DNA from: CAZJHX01 sp964545715
GTDB taxonomy: Bacteria > Myxococcota_A > UBA9042 > GCA-2863065
Assembly (NCBI GenBank): GCA_964545715.1
Contig: CAZJHX010000020.1
Span: forward strand, 1 to 64,000
DNA: 64,000 nucleotides
Reading direction: 5' to 3'
The notes below the pieces were generated by a model, which saw only the letters and a list, made by a program, of their open reading frames with translations, searched no databases and had not been told where the DNA came from. Shown in pieces: positions 34,861 to 44,100 of this stretch. A program made the position numbers and the translations under genes. How positions within the stretch are numbered: the first letter of the stretch is position 1; every line of letters starts with the position of its first letter.

Positions 34861-36573
34861 TCAGCTGGGGTTGGGCTCCTCTTCGACGCCGGCGCAGGCC
34901 AGGTCCAGGGATTTCTCCTTGGCTTTGTCGATGGCGTTTTGCAGCGCCACCGTCAGCTCGACGTTCTGATTCTCCAACCCGGTGAGCGTGGATTCAAGGT
35001 TGGTCAGCGTGCCTATCAGGCCTTCCTGGGCGAGCTGCAGATCCTGGAGCTGCTTTTCGACCTCGGCGAGCTGCGTGGTGGCGTCGGCAAGCGCCTTTTG
35101 AGCTGCGGCAAGCGCTGTCTCGGAATCGCTCAATATCGATGAGAGGTTCTGTTTCTCGTTGGTCAGGTCGGTCAGCGTCTGCTGTTCCTTTTGCTGCTCA
35201 GCTGACTTCTGGTCCTTCTCGGTGTTCAGTTGGGCCAGCTGCTTTTTGGCGTCGTCGCACGGCTCTGGGGGTTGGCCGGGGACGCAGGCGGCGTCGACTG
35301 CGGCCTGGGCGGTGGCGATGTCTGTCTCCAGCGTTTCGAGCTCGGTGGTGAGCTTGTCGACGTTGGCTTGCACCTTGTCGATTTCGCCTTGGATGTCCGA
35401 CAGCACCTGAGTGATGGCGATGACCTCTTGATCCAGCTGGTCCGCCTCTTTCTCTGCCACGGCTTTAGTGACCTGCGCCTCGGCCGCCTGGCTTTGAGCG
35501 TTTTGCAAGTCTTTGTCGTTTTGTTCGAGCAGCCCGATGGTGTCGGTTAACTGTTGCTGGGTGTCTGAGATCGCCTTGACGTTGGTGGCCAGGCCGTCCT
35601 TGTTGTCCTTGACGTCCTGGAGAAGCGGCGGAAGTTGGCCGACGCAGACGCCCTCGGAGCACAGGTCGACCGTGGTGCAGAGGTCGTCGTCGTTGCAGCT
35701 CGCTTCGACAGGCGTGTAGACGCATGAGCCGTCTTCGGCGCATGACTCGGACGTGCACACGTTGGAGTCGTCGCAGTCCAGCACGCTTCCGGCGTGCACG
35801 CAGCCGGATGCCGAATCACACGAGTCCGTGCTGCACGGGTCGCCGTCGTCGCAGCTCAGCTCGCCCGAGCCCTTGCAGGCCTTGTCCACGCAGCTGTCCG
35901 TGGGTGTGCAAACGTCACCGTCGTTGCATGGCGCCAGGTTGGCCTGGAACAGGCAGCCCGTGGCCGGATCGCACAGATCCGTCGTGCAGACGTTGCCGTC
36001 GGAGCAGGTCTTCGGGGTGGATGCGCACGCGCCGTCAGCGCAGGCGTCATCCTCCGTGCAGGCGTTGCCGTCGTCGCAGTCCGCCGAGTTGGGCGTAAAC
36101 GTGCAGCCGCCATCGTCTTCGCAGGAGTCGTCGGTGCACGGGTTGCCGTCCAGGCAGTTCGTTGTACCCGGGCCCTTGCACTCGCCCTCGCCGCACACAT
36201 CGCCGGTCGTGCAGGGGTCGCCGTCGTCGCAGTCGAGCGTGTTGTTGTCGAACGTGCATCCGGCCGTCGGATCACACGCGTCCGTGGTGCACGGGTTCGT
36301 GTCCGCGCAGACCTTCGGGGTGGTCGTGCAGGCGCCGTCAGCACACACGTCGCCTTCCGTACACGCGTTGCCGTCGTCACACCCGACCGAGTTGGGCGTG
36401 AACTGGCACCCATCCTCCACGCACGTGTTGTCGGTGCAGGGGTTGGCGTCGTCGCACACCGTCTTGATCGGCCCCGCGCACGTGCCCGCCGCGCAGATAT
36501 CGCCGGTCGTACACGGGTCGCCGTCGTCGCAGTCGTGAGTGTTGTTCTCTAACTCGCAGCCGGCCGCCGGTTC
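34861..36573 (-). CDS. Second part of Cys-rich giant: repeats plus coiled-coil C terminus
   Basis: This segment continues the frame of the gene above it after an in-frame TGA. About 290 residues are further CDDGxxCTxxDxCxxGxC units, beginning EPAAGCELENNTHDCDDGDP, which complete the repeat interrupted at the TGA. From bases near 35630 downstream the composition changes to a coiled coil of about 250 residues rich in Gln, Leu, Asp and Ala (LTDTIGLLEQNDKDLQNAQS, VDKLTTELETLETDIATAQA, LAEVEKQLQDLQLAQEGLIG). The protein ends DLACAGVEEEPNPS. A stand-alone protein from the first available start (GTG 36459) would lack a signal peptide, so this part is only functional if translation passes the TGA. 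Two Cys near VPGQPPEPC could clamp the coiled coil. Confidence 0.7.
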   Translation of the reverse strand, partial: EPAAGCELENNTHDCDDGDPCTTGDICAAGTCAGPIKTVCDDANPCTDNTCVEDGCQFTPNSVGCDDGNACTEGDVCADGACTTTPKVCADTNPCTTDACDPTAGCTFDNNTLDCDDGDPCTTGDVCGEGECKGPGTTNCLDGNPCTDDSCEDDGGCTFTPNSADCDDGNACTEDDACADGACASTPKTCSDGNVCTTDLCDPATGCLFQANLAPCNDGDVCTPTDSCVDKACKGSGELSCDDGDPCSTDSCDSASGCVHAGSVLDCDDSNVCTSESCAEDGSCVYTPVEASCNDDDLCTTVDLCSEGVCVGQLPPLLQDVKDNKDGLATNVKAISDTQQQLTDTIGLLEQNDKDLQNAQSQAAEAQVTKAVAEKEADQLDQEVIAITQVLSDIQGEIDKVQANVDKLTTELETLETDIATAQAAVDAACVPGQPPEPCDDAKKQLAQLNTEKDQKSAEQQKEQQTLTDLTNEKQNLSSILSDSETALAAAQKALADATTQLAEVEKQLQDLQLAQEGLIGTLTNLESTLTGLENQNVELTVALQNAIDKAKEKSLDLACAGVEEEPNPS

Positions 36574-36576
36574 TCA
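36574..36576 (-). other. In-frame TGA at a Cys position
   Basis: Read on the minus strand, codon 508 of the gene is TGA. The repeat at that point is TNPCTTDS-x-EPAAGC, and in every neighbouring copy x is Cys (TGC/TGT). The frame stays open for 1,710 bases beyond. A CCGG-CGG-CCGG hairpin begins 5 bases after the TGA, but it lacks features of a bacterial SECIS element. Confidence 0.9.
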
Positions 36577-38097
36577 CGAGTCCGTAGTGCACGGGTTGGT
36601 GTCCGCACACACCGTCGGCGTCGCGGTGCAGGCGCCGTCCGCGCACGTGTCCTTTTCGGTGCACTGATTGCCGTCGTCACAGGGGGCGGTGTTGGCCGTG
36701 AAGACGCAGCCGCCGCTCTTGTCACAGGTGTCGTCCGTGCAGGGATTGCCGTCGTCGCAGACGGTCTGCTCGGCCCCAGTACACGCGCCGTCCGCGCACT
36801 GATCGCCGGCGGTGCAGGCGTCGCCGTCGTCGCATGTCTGCGTGTTGTTCGTATAGATACAGCCCTGCTCGGCGTCGCAGCTGTCGTCCGTGCAGGCCTC
36901 GCCGTCCGAGCAAACCACCGGCGTCGTCACGCACGCACCGTCCTCACACACATCCTCGGTCGTGCACTGGGTGCCGTCGCTGCACTCCGCCGTGTTGGGC
37001 GTCGACACACAGCCCGCTGCTGCGTCGCACGCGTCGTCCGTACACGGGTTGCCGTCGTCGCACTCAACTGCGGCGCCCGCCTCGCACGCGCCCTCCGCGC
37101 AGACATCACCGACCGTGCAGACGGTGTCGTCGGAGCACGGCAGGTCGTTGGCCGTTGACGCGCAGCCGCCCTGGGCGTCACACGCGTCGGTGGTGCACGG
37201 GTTGTCGTCGTCGCACGGCTTCTGGCCGCCCGGAGCACACAGCCCGGCAGCGCAGGTATCGTCCTCGGTGCAGGTGTTTCCGTCGTCACACGGGGCCTCA
37301 TTGTTGGCGTGCGTGCAGCCGTCGACAGCATCACAGCCGTCGTCCGTGCACGGGTTGCCGTCGTCGCACGGCTGGTCCGCCCCCGCCACGCAGGCGCCGG
37401 CGGCGCAGCTGTCCCCCACCGTGCACACGCTGCCGTCGGTGCACGGCGCGTCGTTGGCGTTGTTGGAGCAGCCGCCGGCGGCGTCACACGTGTCGGTTGT
37501 GCACGGCTCGTCGTCGTCGCAGTCCACCGGCGTTCCCGCGGTGCACAGCCCAGCCAGGCACACGTCCTGCTCGGTGCATGCATTCTGGTCGTCGCACGGC
37601 GCCGCGTTGGCCGTAAACGAGCAGCCGCCCTCCGCTACGCAGTCGTCGTCGGTGCACACGTTGCCGTCGTCGCAGTCTGCCGCCGTCGACGTAAATGCGC
37701 AGCCCGTCTCCGGATCGCACGTGTCGGCCGTGCACGCATCCGCGTCGTCGCACACCACGGCCGCTCCAGCCAGGCACGAGCCACCGCCGCACGCGTCGTC
37801 TTCGGTGCACGCGTCACCGTCATCACACGGCTTGGAGTTGGCCGGATTGGAGCACCCCACCGCCGGATCGCACTGGTCTGTCGTGCACGGGTTTCCATCC
37901 GCGCACTCGGCGACTGCGCTGCACTTGGGCGCCACGCCCGCCGCGTCCTTGCCGGGCTCCACGCCGGGGTTGGTGTCCGCTGCCCCGCTATCGGGCGGCC
38001 CGTCCGTGACCTCGCTGTCCGGACACCCCAACAAGCCCATCGACACCAGCATCACAGCCATCACCTGGCGCATGCGCCGCCGGCCGCTTCCCATCAT
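36577..38097 (-). CDS. First part of Cys-rich giant lipoprotein ending at in-frame TGA
   Basis: The start at ATG 38097 has GGAGAG a few bases upstream; the N terminus is GSGRRRMRQVMAVMLVSMGLLGC, with a lipobox at LLGC. After a Pro/Gly/Asp linker come about ten tandem acidic units of roughly 48 residues of the form CDDGDxCTxDxCxxxxGCxxxxNxxPCDDGxxCTxxDxCxxGxCxxG. These resemble the Cys-rich Myxococcota surface repeats and would form a negatively charged disulfide rod. The frame reaches a TGA after CTTDS; without passage of this stop, the product would lack the last Cys repeats and the coiled coil. An upstream ATG at 38151 overlaps the stop of the previous gene but would precede the signal peptide with polar residues. 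Part of the giant surface gene cluster. Confidence 0.8.
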
Positions 38098-38147
38098 CGT
38101 CTCTCCATCAGTAGTTGTGGTGATGTTCACAAAACGCTCCCCGCGAC

Positions 38148-41100
38148 TCATTCGCAGTACCCCAGATGCCCAGGCGGCAAGAAGACGCTTTGGCCCACGT
38201 CCTCACAGATCCCCGCGCCGCACGCCGGAGCGCTCGGGTTGCAGTAGCTGTGGCACTTGTCGTCGATGCAGACCAGTCCCGCTTCACAATCGGCTGCGGT
38301 GCACGTGCCCGTCTCCGGTACCGGGCCCACCTCCGGGTCGCAGAAGTTCACCTGACCGCTGTAGGGCGCGCCACCCAGTACCACGCAGGTGGCGGGCTGA
38401 TCGCAGCCGCTCTGGGTCAGCACGTCGCATGCCGGCTGCCCGCCGACGCACACGCCTTGATGCCATTTCTCGGCCGAGCGCGCGGTACAGGTCGTGCCCG
38501 CCGCCGTACAGCCGGTCGGGTCCGCCATGATGCATCCTGCCAGGCAGACGCCCTTGCCGGCCTGGCCGTCGATCGCCTCGCAAGACTCGCCGGCGTCGCA
38601 GTCCGGAGCCGCCGGATCACACGCGGCCACGCCGGCTGTGCAGATCCCGGACCCGGTCAGCCCTGCGATCTTCTCGCACGCTCCCGCGGCGCAGTCCTCA
38701 TCGGCCGTGCATGGCTTGGCGCACGCGCCGTTGCCCAGTTCGAACAGCCCCTCGGTAAACACCTCGAGGTCCGGGGTGGACGCGCACGCCTGGTTGGCCG
38801 CGCACGTCGTCGGCACGACCGTCGGATCGCAGGTCTCGCCGCATGGCAGGCCCGAGAACTGGCAGTCGGCCGCGCAGCTGCTGCAGGTCTCCCCGACCTC
38901 ACACTCGCCGTTGCCGCAGACGGTGCACTCCCCGCAGTCAGCCTCGCAGCTCGAGCAGGTCTCGCCGTCGACGCACAGGTCGTCGCCGCACGCCACCTCG
39001 CAGGCGCCACAGTCCTGCGGGCAGCTCGAGCACAGCTCAAACCCCAGGCACTCGCCGTCGCCGCACACGCCGCAATCGCCGCAGTCCGCCTCGCAGTCGA
39101 AGCAGCTCTCGGTGCTTTCGCTGCAGTAGCCGTCGCCGCACACGCACGGGCAGTCCTCGTTGCAGCTGTCGCAGTTCTCGGCAGAGTCACAGGTGCCGTC
39201 GCCACACTCGCAGCCGCCGCAGTCCGCCGGGCACGTCTCACAGTTCTCGTCGGCGTCGCAGAACGTGTCCTCGCAGGTGCCGCACTCGCCGCAGTCCGCC
39301 GCGCACGACAGACACGTCTCTCCCGGTGAGCACAGCTCGTCGCCACACTGGCAGGTGGTGCAGTCGTCCGGGCAGCTCTCGCAGTTCTCGGTGCTGTCGC
39401 AGGTGCCGTCGCCGCAGATGCACATCCCGCAGTCGCCCTCGCAGGTGTCGCAGTTTTCGCCCGGCGTGCAGATCTCGTCCCCGCACACGCAGGCGCCGCA
39501 GTCCTCAGGACAGCTCTCGCACCCTTCGCCCCCAACACAGTCCCCGTCGCCGCACGTGGAGCACTCGCCGCAGTCCTCGGGGCAGCCGTCGCAGCCCTCC
39601 TCGTCGTGGCAGTAGTCGTCGCCGCACAACAGCCCGCACTCACCACAGTCAGCGGCGCATGTCGCGCAGCCCTCGTCGTCGCTGCAGGCGCCGTCGCCAC
39701 AGGCCGGCTCACAGGTGCCCAGCACGCCCGCGGGCAGGCCGAAGTTGCCGGCCAGATCGAAGCACTCTTCGCCGCTTTCGCACAGCACGCTGGTGGGATC
39801 GCAGTACGTGGTGCACCGGTTCTCGCTGCAGGCCAGGCCGGGTCCGCACAGGCCCGTCGCGTCGCACGGCTCGCCAAGCTGCGGTTCGCCCACCTGCTCG
39901 TCACAGATAAACGCGTACCCGTTGATCGCCTCACCGCCCGCGACGATGCACGTCGCAAACTCGCCACAGCCGTCCTGGGTCACCGGATCACATGCCGCTG
40001 ACGATCCCGCACACAGGCCCACGTGCCACGCGGCGTCCTCGCGTGGCAGGCATGGCGTCAGCCCCCCACACGCGTCGGGGTCCTGCACAAAGCAGCCGGC
40101 CACACAGGCGCCCGCGCCGTCGGCAAGCGCCACACAGGCGTTGTCGTCGGTGCCCCAGCACACGGTCGGGGACGCCCCCGGCTCGCACGCCTCACCCGCC
40201 GCTGCGCAGATGCCGGCCGCGTCCGTGTCCAGCGTTTTCAAGCACGCGCCATCCGCGCAGTCTTCGTCCGTCTCGCACGAGGCGGCGCACACGCCGTTGC
40301 CCTCCGCAAACGCCCCGTCAAACGCCGTTCCGTCCGTGTTGACCGGCACGCAGACGAAGTTGTCGTCGCAGCTCGGCTCTCCCAGCGGATCGCACTCACC
40401 GGCGCACTCGCCGGCGCCCAGCGGGCTGCAGTCCGCCGCGCAGTCCGCGCACGACTCGTCGCTGTCGCAGATCCCGTCGCCGCAATAAGGCTTGCCGCAG
40501 TTGACCAACACCTCGCCCAGGCACTGGCCCTCTTCGTCGCACATGTCGTTGTCGGTGCACTCATCGCCGTCGTCACACGGGCCCAGCGACTCGACCGGCA
40601 CGCAGCCGATCCCGGGCGTGCAGTTGTCCGCCGTGCACTGATCGCCGTCGTCGCAGTCGCGCTCCGCCCCCGCCACGCACACACCGGCCGCACAGCTGTC
40701 GTTTTCCGTGCAAAAATCGCCGTCCTCGCAGGCGATCCCGTCCTCCCGCGCAATGTATTCGCATGCGCCGGTCTGAGAGTCGCACAGGCCCTCCGTGCAC
40801 GGATCACCGTTGTCGCACGCGTCCGGCAGGCTGCACGGATCGGGTGTCGTCGTCGTGTAGGGGGGCTCAGCCGCGCACAGACACTTGACGTCCAGCGTGT
40901 TGCCCAGGCCGTCCCCATCGGGATCGGCCATGAAGACCGTGCAGTCAGCGGCGTTGGGCTCGTCCGTGAGCCCGTTGCAGTTCTCGTCGCCGCCCCCACA
41001 CCACTCCTGAGCGGTCGGTGCCGCTTCGCACGCAGGCGGTGGCGGCGCCGGGTTGGTCTCCGTATCCGGGCACCCGAAAGCCAAGAGTGAAACAAGCGCA

Positions 41101-41156
41101 GCGCAGCTCAGGATGCGGGCGCGTGTCGAAAAATAACTGTGTCGTGAGATCGTCAT
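38148..41156 (-). CDS. Cys-rich lipoprotein with CGDGxC tandem repeats
   Basis: About 1,002 residues. The signal peptide starts MTISRHSYFSTRARIL and ends in the lipobox LLAFGC. Order: one MopE-like motif (DENCNGLTDEPNAADC), two or three CDDGDxC units, a domain of about 230 residues with Cys at irregular spacing, then twelve tandem units of the form CGDGxCxxxExCxxCxxDCGxC, and finally a second copy of the 230-residue domain. The two copies share strings such as CDPVTQDGCGEFATCIVAGG and CDVLTQSGCDQPATCVVLGG, so the protein is symmetric around the repeats. Start: ATG 41156 follows a G-rich site (AGGGGGGCGG). It lies 11 bases after the giant gene at 41168 and precedes the next Cys-rich lipoprotein, so an operon is likely. 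Confidence 0.85.
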   Translation of the reverse strand: MTISRHSYFSTRARILSCAALVSLLAFGCPDTETNPAPPPPACEAAPTAQEWCGGGDENCNGLTDEPNAADCTVFMADPDGDGLGNTLDVKCLCAAEPPYTTTTPDPCSLPDACDNGDPCTEGLCDSQTGACEYIAREDGIACEDGDFCTENDSCAAGVCVAGAERDCDDGDQCTADNCTPGIGCVPVESLGPCDDGDECTDNDMCDEEGQCLGEVLVNCGKPYCGDGICDSDESCADCAADCSPLGAGECAGECDPLGEPSCDDNFVCVPVNTDGTAFDGAFAEGNGVCAASCETDEDCADGACLKTLDTDAAGICAAAGEACEPGASPTVCWGTDDNACVALADGAGACVAGCFVQDPDACGGLTPCLPREDAAWHVGLCAGSSAACDPVTQDGCGEFATCIVAGGEAINGYAFICDEQVGEPQLGEPCDATGLCGPGLACSENRCTTYCDPTSVLCESGEECFDLAGNFGLPAGVLGTCEPACGDGACSDDEGCATCAADCGECGLLCGDDYCHDEEGCDGCPEDCGECSTCGDGDCVGGEGCESCPEDCGACVCGDEICTPGENCDTCEGDCGMCICGDGTCDSTENCESCPDDCTTCQCGDELCSPGETCLSCAADCGECGTCEDTFCDADENCETCPADCGGCECGDGTCDSAENCDSCNEDCPCVCGDGYCSESTESCFDCEADCGDCGVCGDGECLGFELCSSCPQDCGACEVACGDDLCVDGETCSSCEADCGECTVCGNGECEVGETCSSCAADCQFSGLPCGETCDPTVVPTTCAANQACASTPDLEVFTEGLFELGNGACAKPCTADEDCAAGACEKIAGLTGSGICTAGVAACDPAAPDCDAGESCEAIDGQAGKGVCLAGCIMADPTGCTAAGTTCTARSAEKWHQGVCVGGQPACDVLTQSGCDQPATCVVLGGAPYSGQVNFCDPEVGPVPETGTCTAADCEAGLVCIDDKCHSYCNPSAPACGAGICEDVGQSVFLPPGHLGYCE
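38876..39708 (-). repeat. Twelve CGDGxC..ExC..C..DCGxC units
   Basis: Twelve consecutive units of about 22 codons encode the pattern CGDGxCxxxExCxxCxxDCGxC (variants CGDDYC, CGDEIC, CEDTFC, CGNGEC). Nearly every fourth residue is Cys, so the segment must be fully disulfide-cross-linked and rigid. Confidence 0.85.
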
Positions 41157-41167
41157 CGTCCGCCCCC

Positions 41168-44100
41168 CTATTTGCACTTGGACTTGCTGTTTTTGCAGCC
41201 GTTTTTGCACTGCCAGTTCTTGTTGCACCAGGCGCCCGCGGCCTTCTTCACGTAGCACTTGCCGGATTGGCAGTACTTTCCACCTCCACAGTGATTGTGT
41301 TTGGTGCACTTGCATAACCCGCCGCTGCAGTTGAACGAGCCCTTGCAGTGGTTGTTCTTGACGCACGCCGTACCCGCGTTGCGCGTCTTGGGCGTCCAGC
41401 ACTTCTGGTTGCACTTGCCCCCCTGGCACTGCTTGTTGGCGGTGCAGGGCTTGAAGTCCCCTTTGAGGGCGTGACATGTGCCGCTCTTGCAGTACTTACT
41501 ACCCGGACACTGACTGTCCTTGGTGCACTTGCACTTGCCGCCGCCGCACTTGTACGGCCCGGCGCAGTGGTCGTTATTGATGCAGCCGCTGCCAATCCCG
41601 ATCTTGTTGGGCGTGTAGCACTTGCCGATAGGGCCACTGCAGTTGTTCGACTTGCACTGCTTGTCGGCCGAGCAGCTTGCCCAGTCGTTCTTCTTCCACT
41701 TGCACGTGCCGCTGCCGCAGAACTTGCCGGACCCGCACTGTGCGTTGCTGTTGCACTTGCATTTGTAGGCCGTGCACTTGTGCGGCGATTTGCACTGCGG
41801 ATTGGCCACGCATTTGCCGCCCAGCACCACCGAGTTCGGCGTGTAGCACTTTGCCGGGATCCCGCCGCAGTTGTTGGACTGGCACTGCTTCTTATTGGTG
41901 CACAGCGTGCCGTCAGACTTCAGCGGCTTGCACTTGCCGTTGCCGCAGAACTTGCCGGAGCCGCATTGCGAGTCGGCGGTGCACTTGCACTTGCCGTTGA
42001 GGGTCCCGCATTTGTGCGGCGCCTTGCAGTGGTCGTCCTTGACGCAGCTTTGGCCGATCTTCTTGGTGTTGGGCTTGTAGCACTTGCCTACCAGGCCGCT
42101 GCAGAAGCCCGACTTGCACTGGCTCTTGTGGGAGCAGCCCACCCCCAGGCCCTTCTTGTTTTTGCACTTGTTGCCGTTGGTGCAGTACTGGCCCGAGCCG
42201 CAGTGGCTGTCCTTTTTGCACAGGCACTTTTGCGAGCCGCCGTCCTTGCCGCACTTGTCGGTGACGCACTCGATGTTCTTTTTGCAGGTCTGGCCCAGCT
42301 TGCGGTTGGTGTACAAGCACTTCTTGCCCACCGAGACCTTGCGGCAGGTCGTGCCGCTGGGGCACTGGAACGGGTCGATGCAGGACTTGCCGTGTGAGAC
42401 CTTGCCCAGGCACTTCTCGTTGATACACGTCAGGCCCGTCTTGCAGTGGTCGCTGGAGTTGGCGATGCACGACTTCTTCTTGCCGCGCGACTTCGGCTCG
42501 TAACACACCCCGTTGCAGTGGCCGCTCTTGCAGACCCCGTCTTCACTGCAGGGCGTCCAGTCCTTGAACGCCTTGGCGCACAGCCCGTATGCGCACACCT
42601 TCTTGCCCTTGCAGTCGCTGTGCGTGACGCACGGCTTGACCTTGCCGCAGTTCAGCGAGATGTCGAGCGCCCCCTTTCCGCCGATACAGACGCCCACCCC
42701 GCACGTGAAGCCGCCCGAGTCGCCCGGATCGCCCTTCTTGCTCTTGTAGGTGCCCGATCCGCACAGCTGGAAGTTGGCGAAGTCCAGGCTCAGGTTCACG
42801 TCCACGTACCCCAGCTTGATGCCTAGGATCTTGGGCAGATTCAGCGTCGCCGTCAGCGAGAGCTTGGCCTTCTCCAGCGAGATGATGCCCTGGGCAAACG
42901 TCTTGCCGAACAGGATCAGCTTGCCGACGATCTTCAGCAGCTTGGCCTTCGTGCTGAACACGAAGTCGCCCTGAATGCCCATCTTGCCCAGCACTTTGAT
43001 GTCGACGGTGAGATCCAGGCTGCCGTCGGCCTCGAAGCTGAGCCCGTCCACGGTGAACGACCCCGCGCCGATGACCTTCTCGACGCCCTTGGCCGACTTG
43101 AAGCCCAGCTTCATCGACGCATCGATGTACGCGGAGCCCAGGTCCAGCGCCGCGTAGACGCCGTCATCCCAGTCGCCCAGCGCCCCGTTGGGCCCGTAGC
43201 CGCCGACGAGGATGCCGCCCAGCTTCGGGATGTCCAGCAGCGTGAAGTCGTACGCAAACGCCTCTGCAAACGCCGCGCCTTTGCCGACTTGCAGGCGAAT
43301 GCGGCTGTCCAGGTTGGGCGCCAGCACCGGGATCTTGAGACCCACCCCGGCGGTCAGCCACAACCCGCTGTCCGCCGGCTTGTCAAGGCGCGCCGACAGC
43401 TTGATGTTGAGCTTCTGGCCGATCGGATCGGCGCCCTTGCCCGCGCCCGACAGGTAGGTGCCGTGCATCTTGTTGCCGGTGGCGTAGTAGCGCGAGTTGT
43501 ACGCCGTTTTGCCGGTGTCCAGGTCGAAGGTGTAGCGGGCGATCAGCTTGCTGTCGACGACCGAGCCGGGTGGCAGAATACGTGACTGCCCCTGCAGCTG
43601 CAGCGGGCTGCGCGCCGCGTTCCAGAAGCGCACCTCATCGATGATCGTCATGCCCTTGCCAATCACCGCATAGGCAGTGCTGGCCGTCGGGGCAAACGAG
43701 CCGCCGGTGTTGTCGAACGCCTTGGACGACCCATTGACATAGATGGCGGGGGTGACGCCGCTGCTGTCCGGGTGCAGCGTCACCGCGACGTGCGCGCGCT
43801 CGCCCTGCGGCACGACGCCGGCCCAGGTCTGCATCACCCGGGTCTGGTTGCCCTTGCGGAAGCGCACCGACACACGCCCGTACGTCTCGCAGTTCTTGCC
43901 GCCCGCGTCACACAGCGTCTCGGGATCGCCGACCCCGATCCAGTAGCCGGTCTTGTTGGAGCCCTCCTTCTTGACCAGCGTGTGCGCAAACTGGCCCGCG
44001 CCGAACTTGTTGACCTGGACGACCGCCTCAATGGTGCCCTTGGACCAGTTCAGCTTCTTGTCGTGGCCGACCTTGAACCCGCCGCTGCCCGGCTTCAGCA

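Noticed and set aside
36540..36576. Hairpin after the TGA as a SECIS element
   Set aside because: The CCGG-CGG-CCGG stem is only 4 bp with a 3-base loop 5 bases from the TGA; it lacks the loop features and distance of known bacterial SECIS elements.
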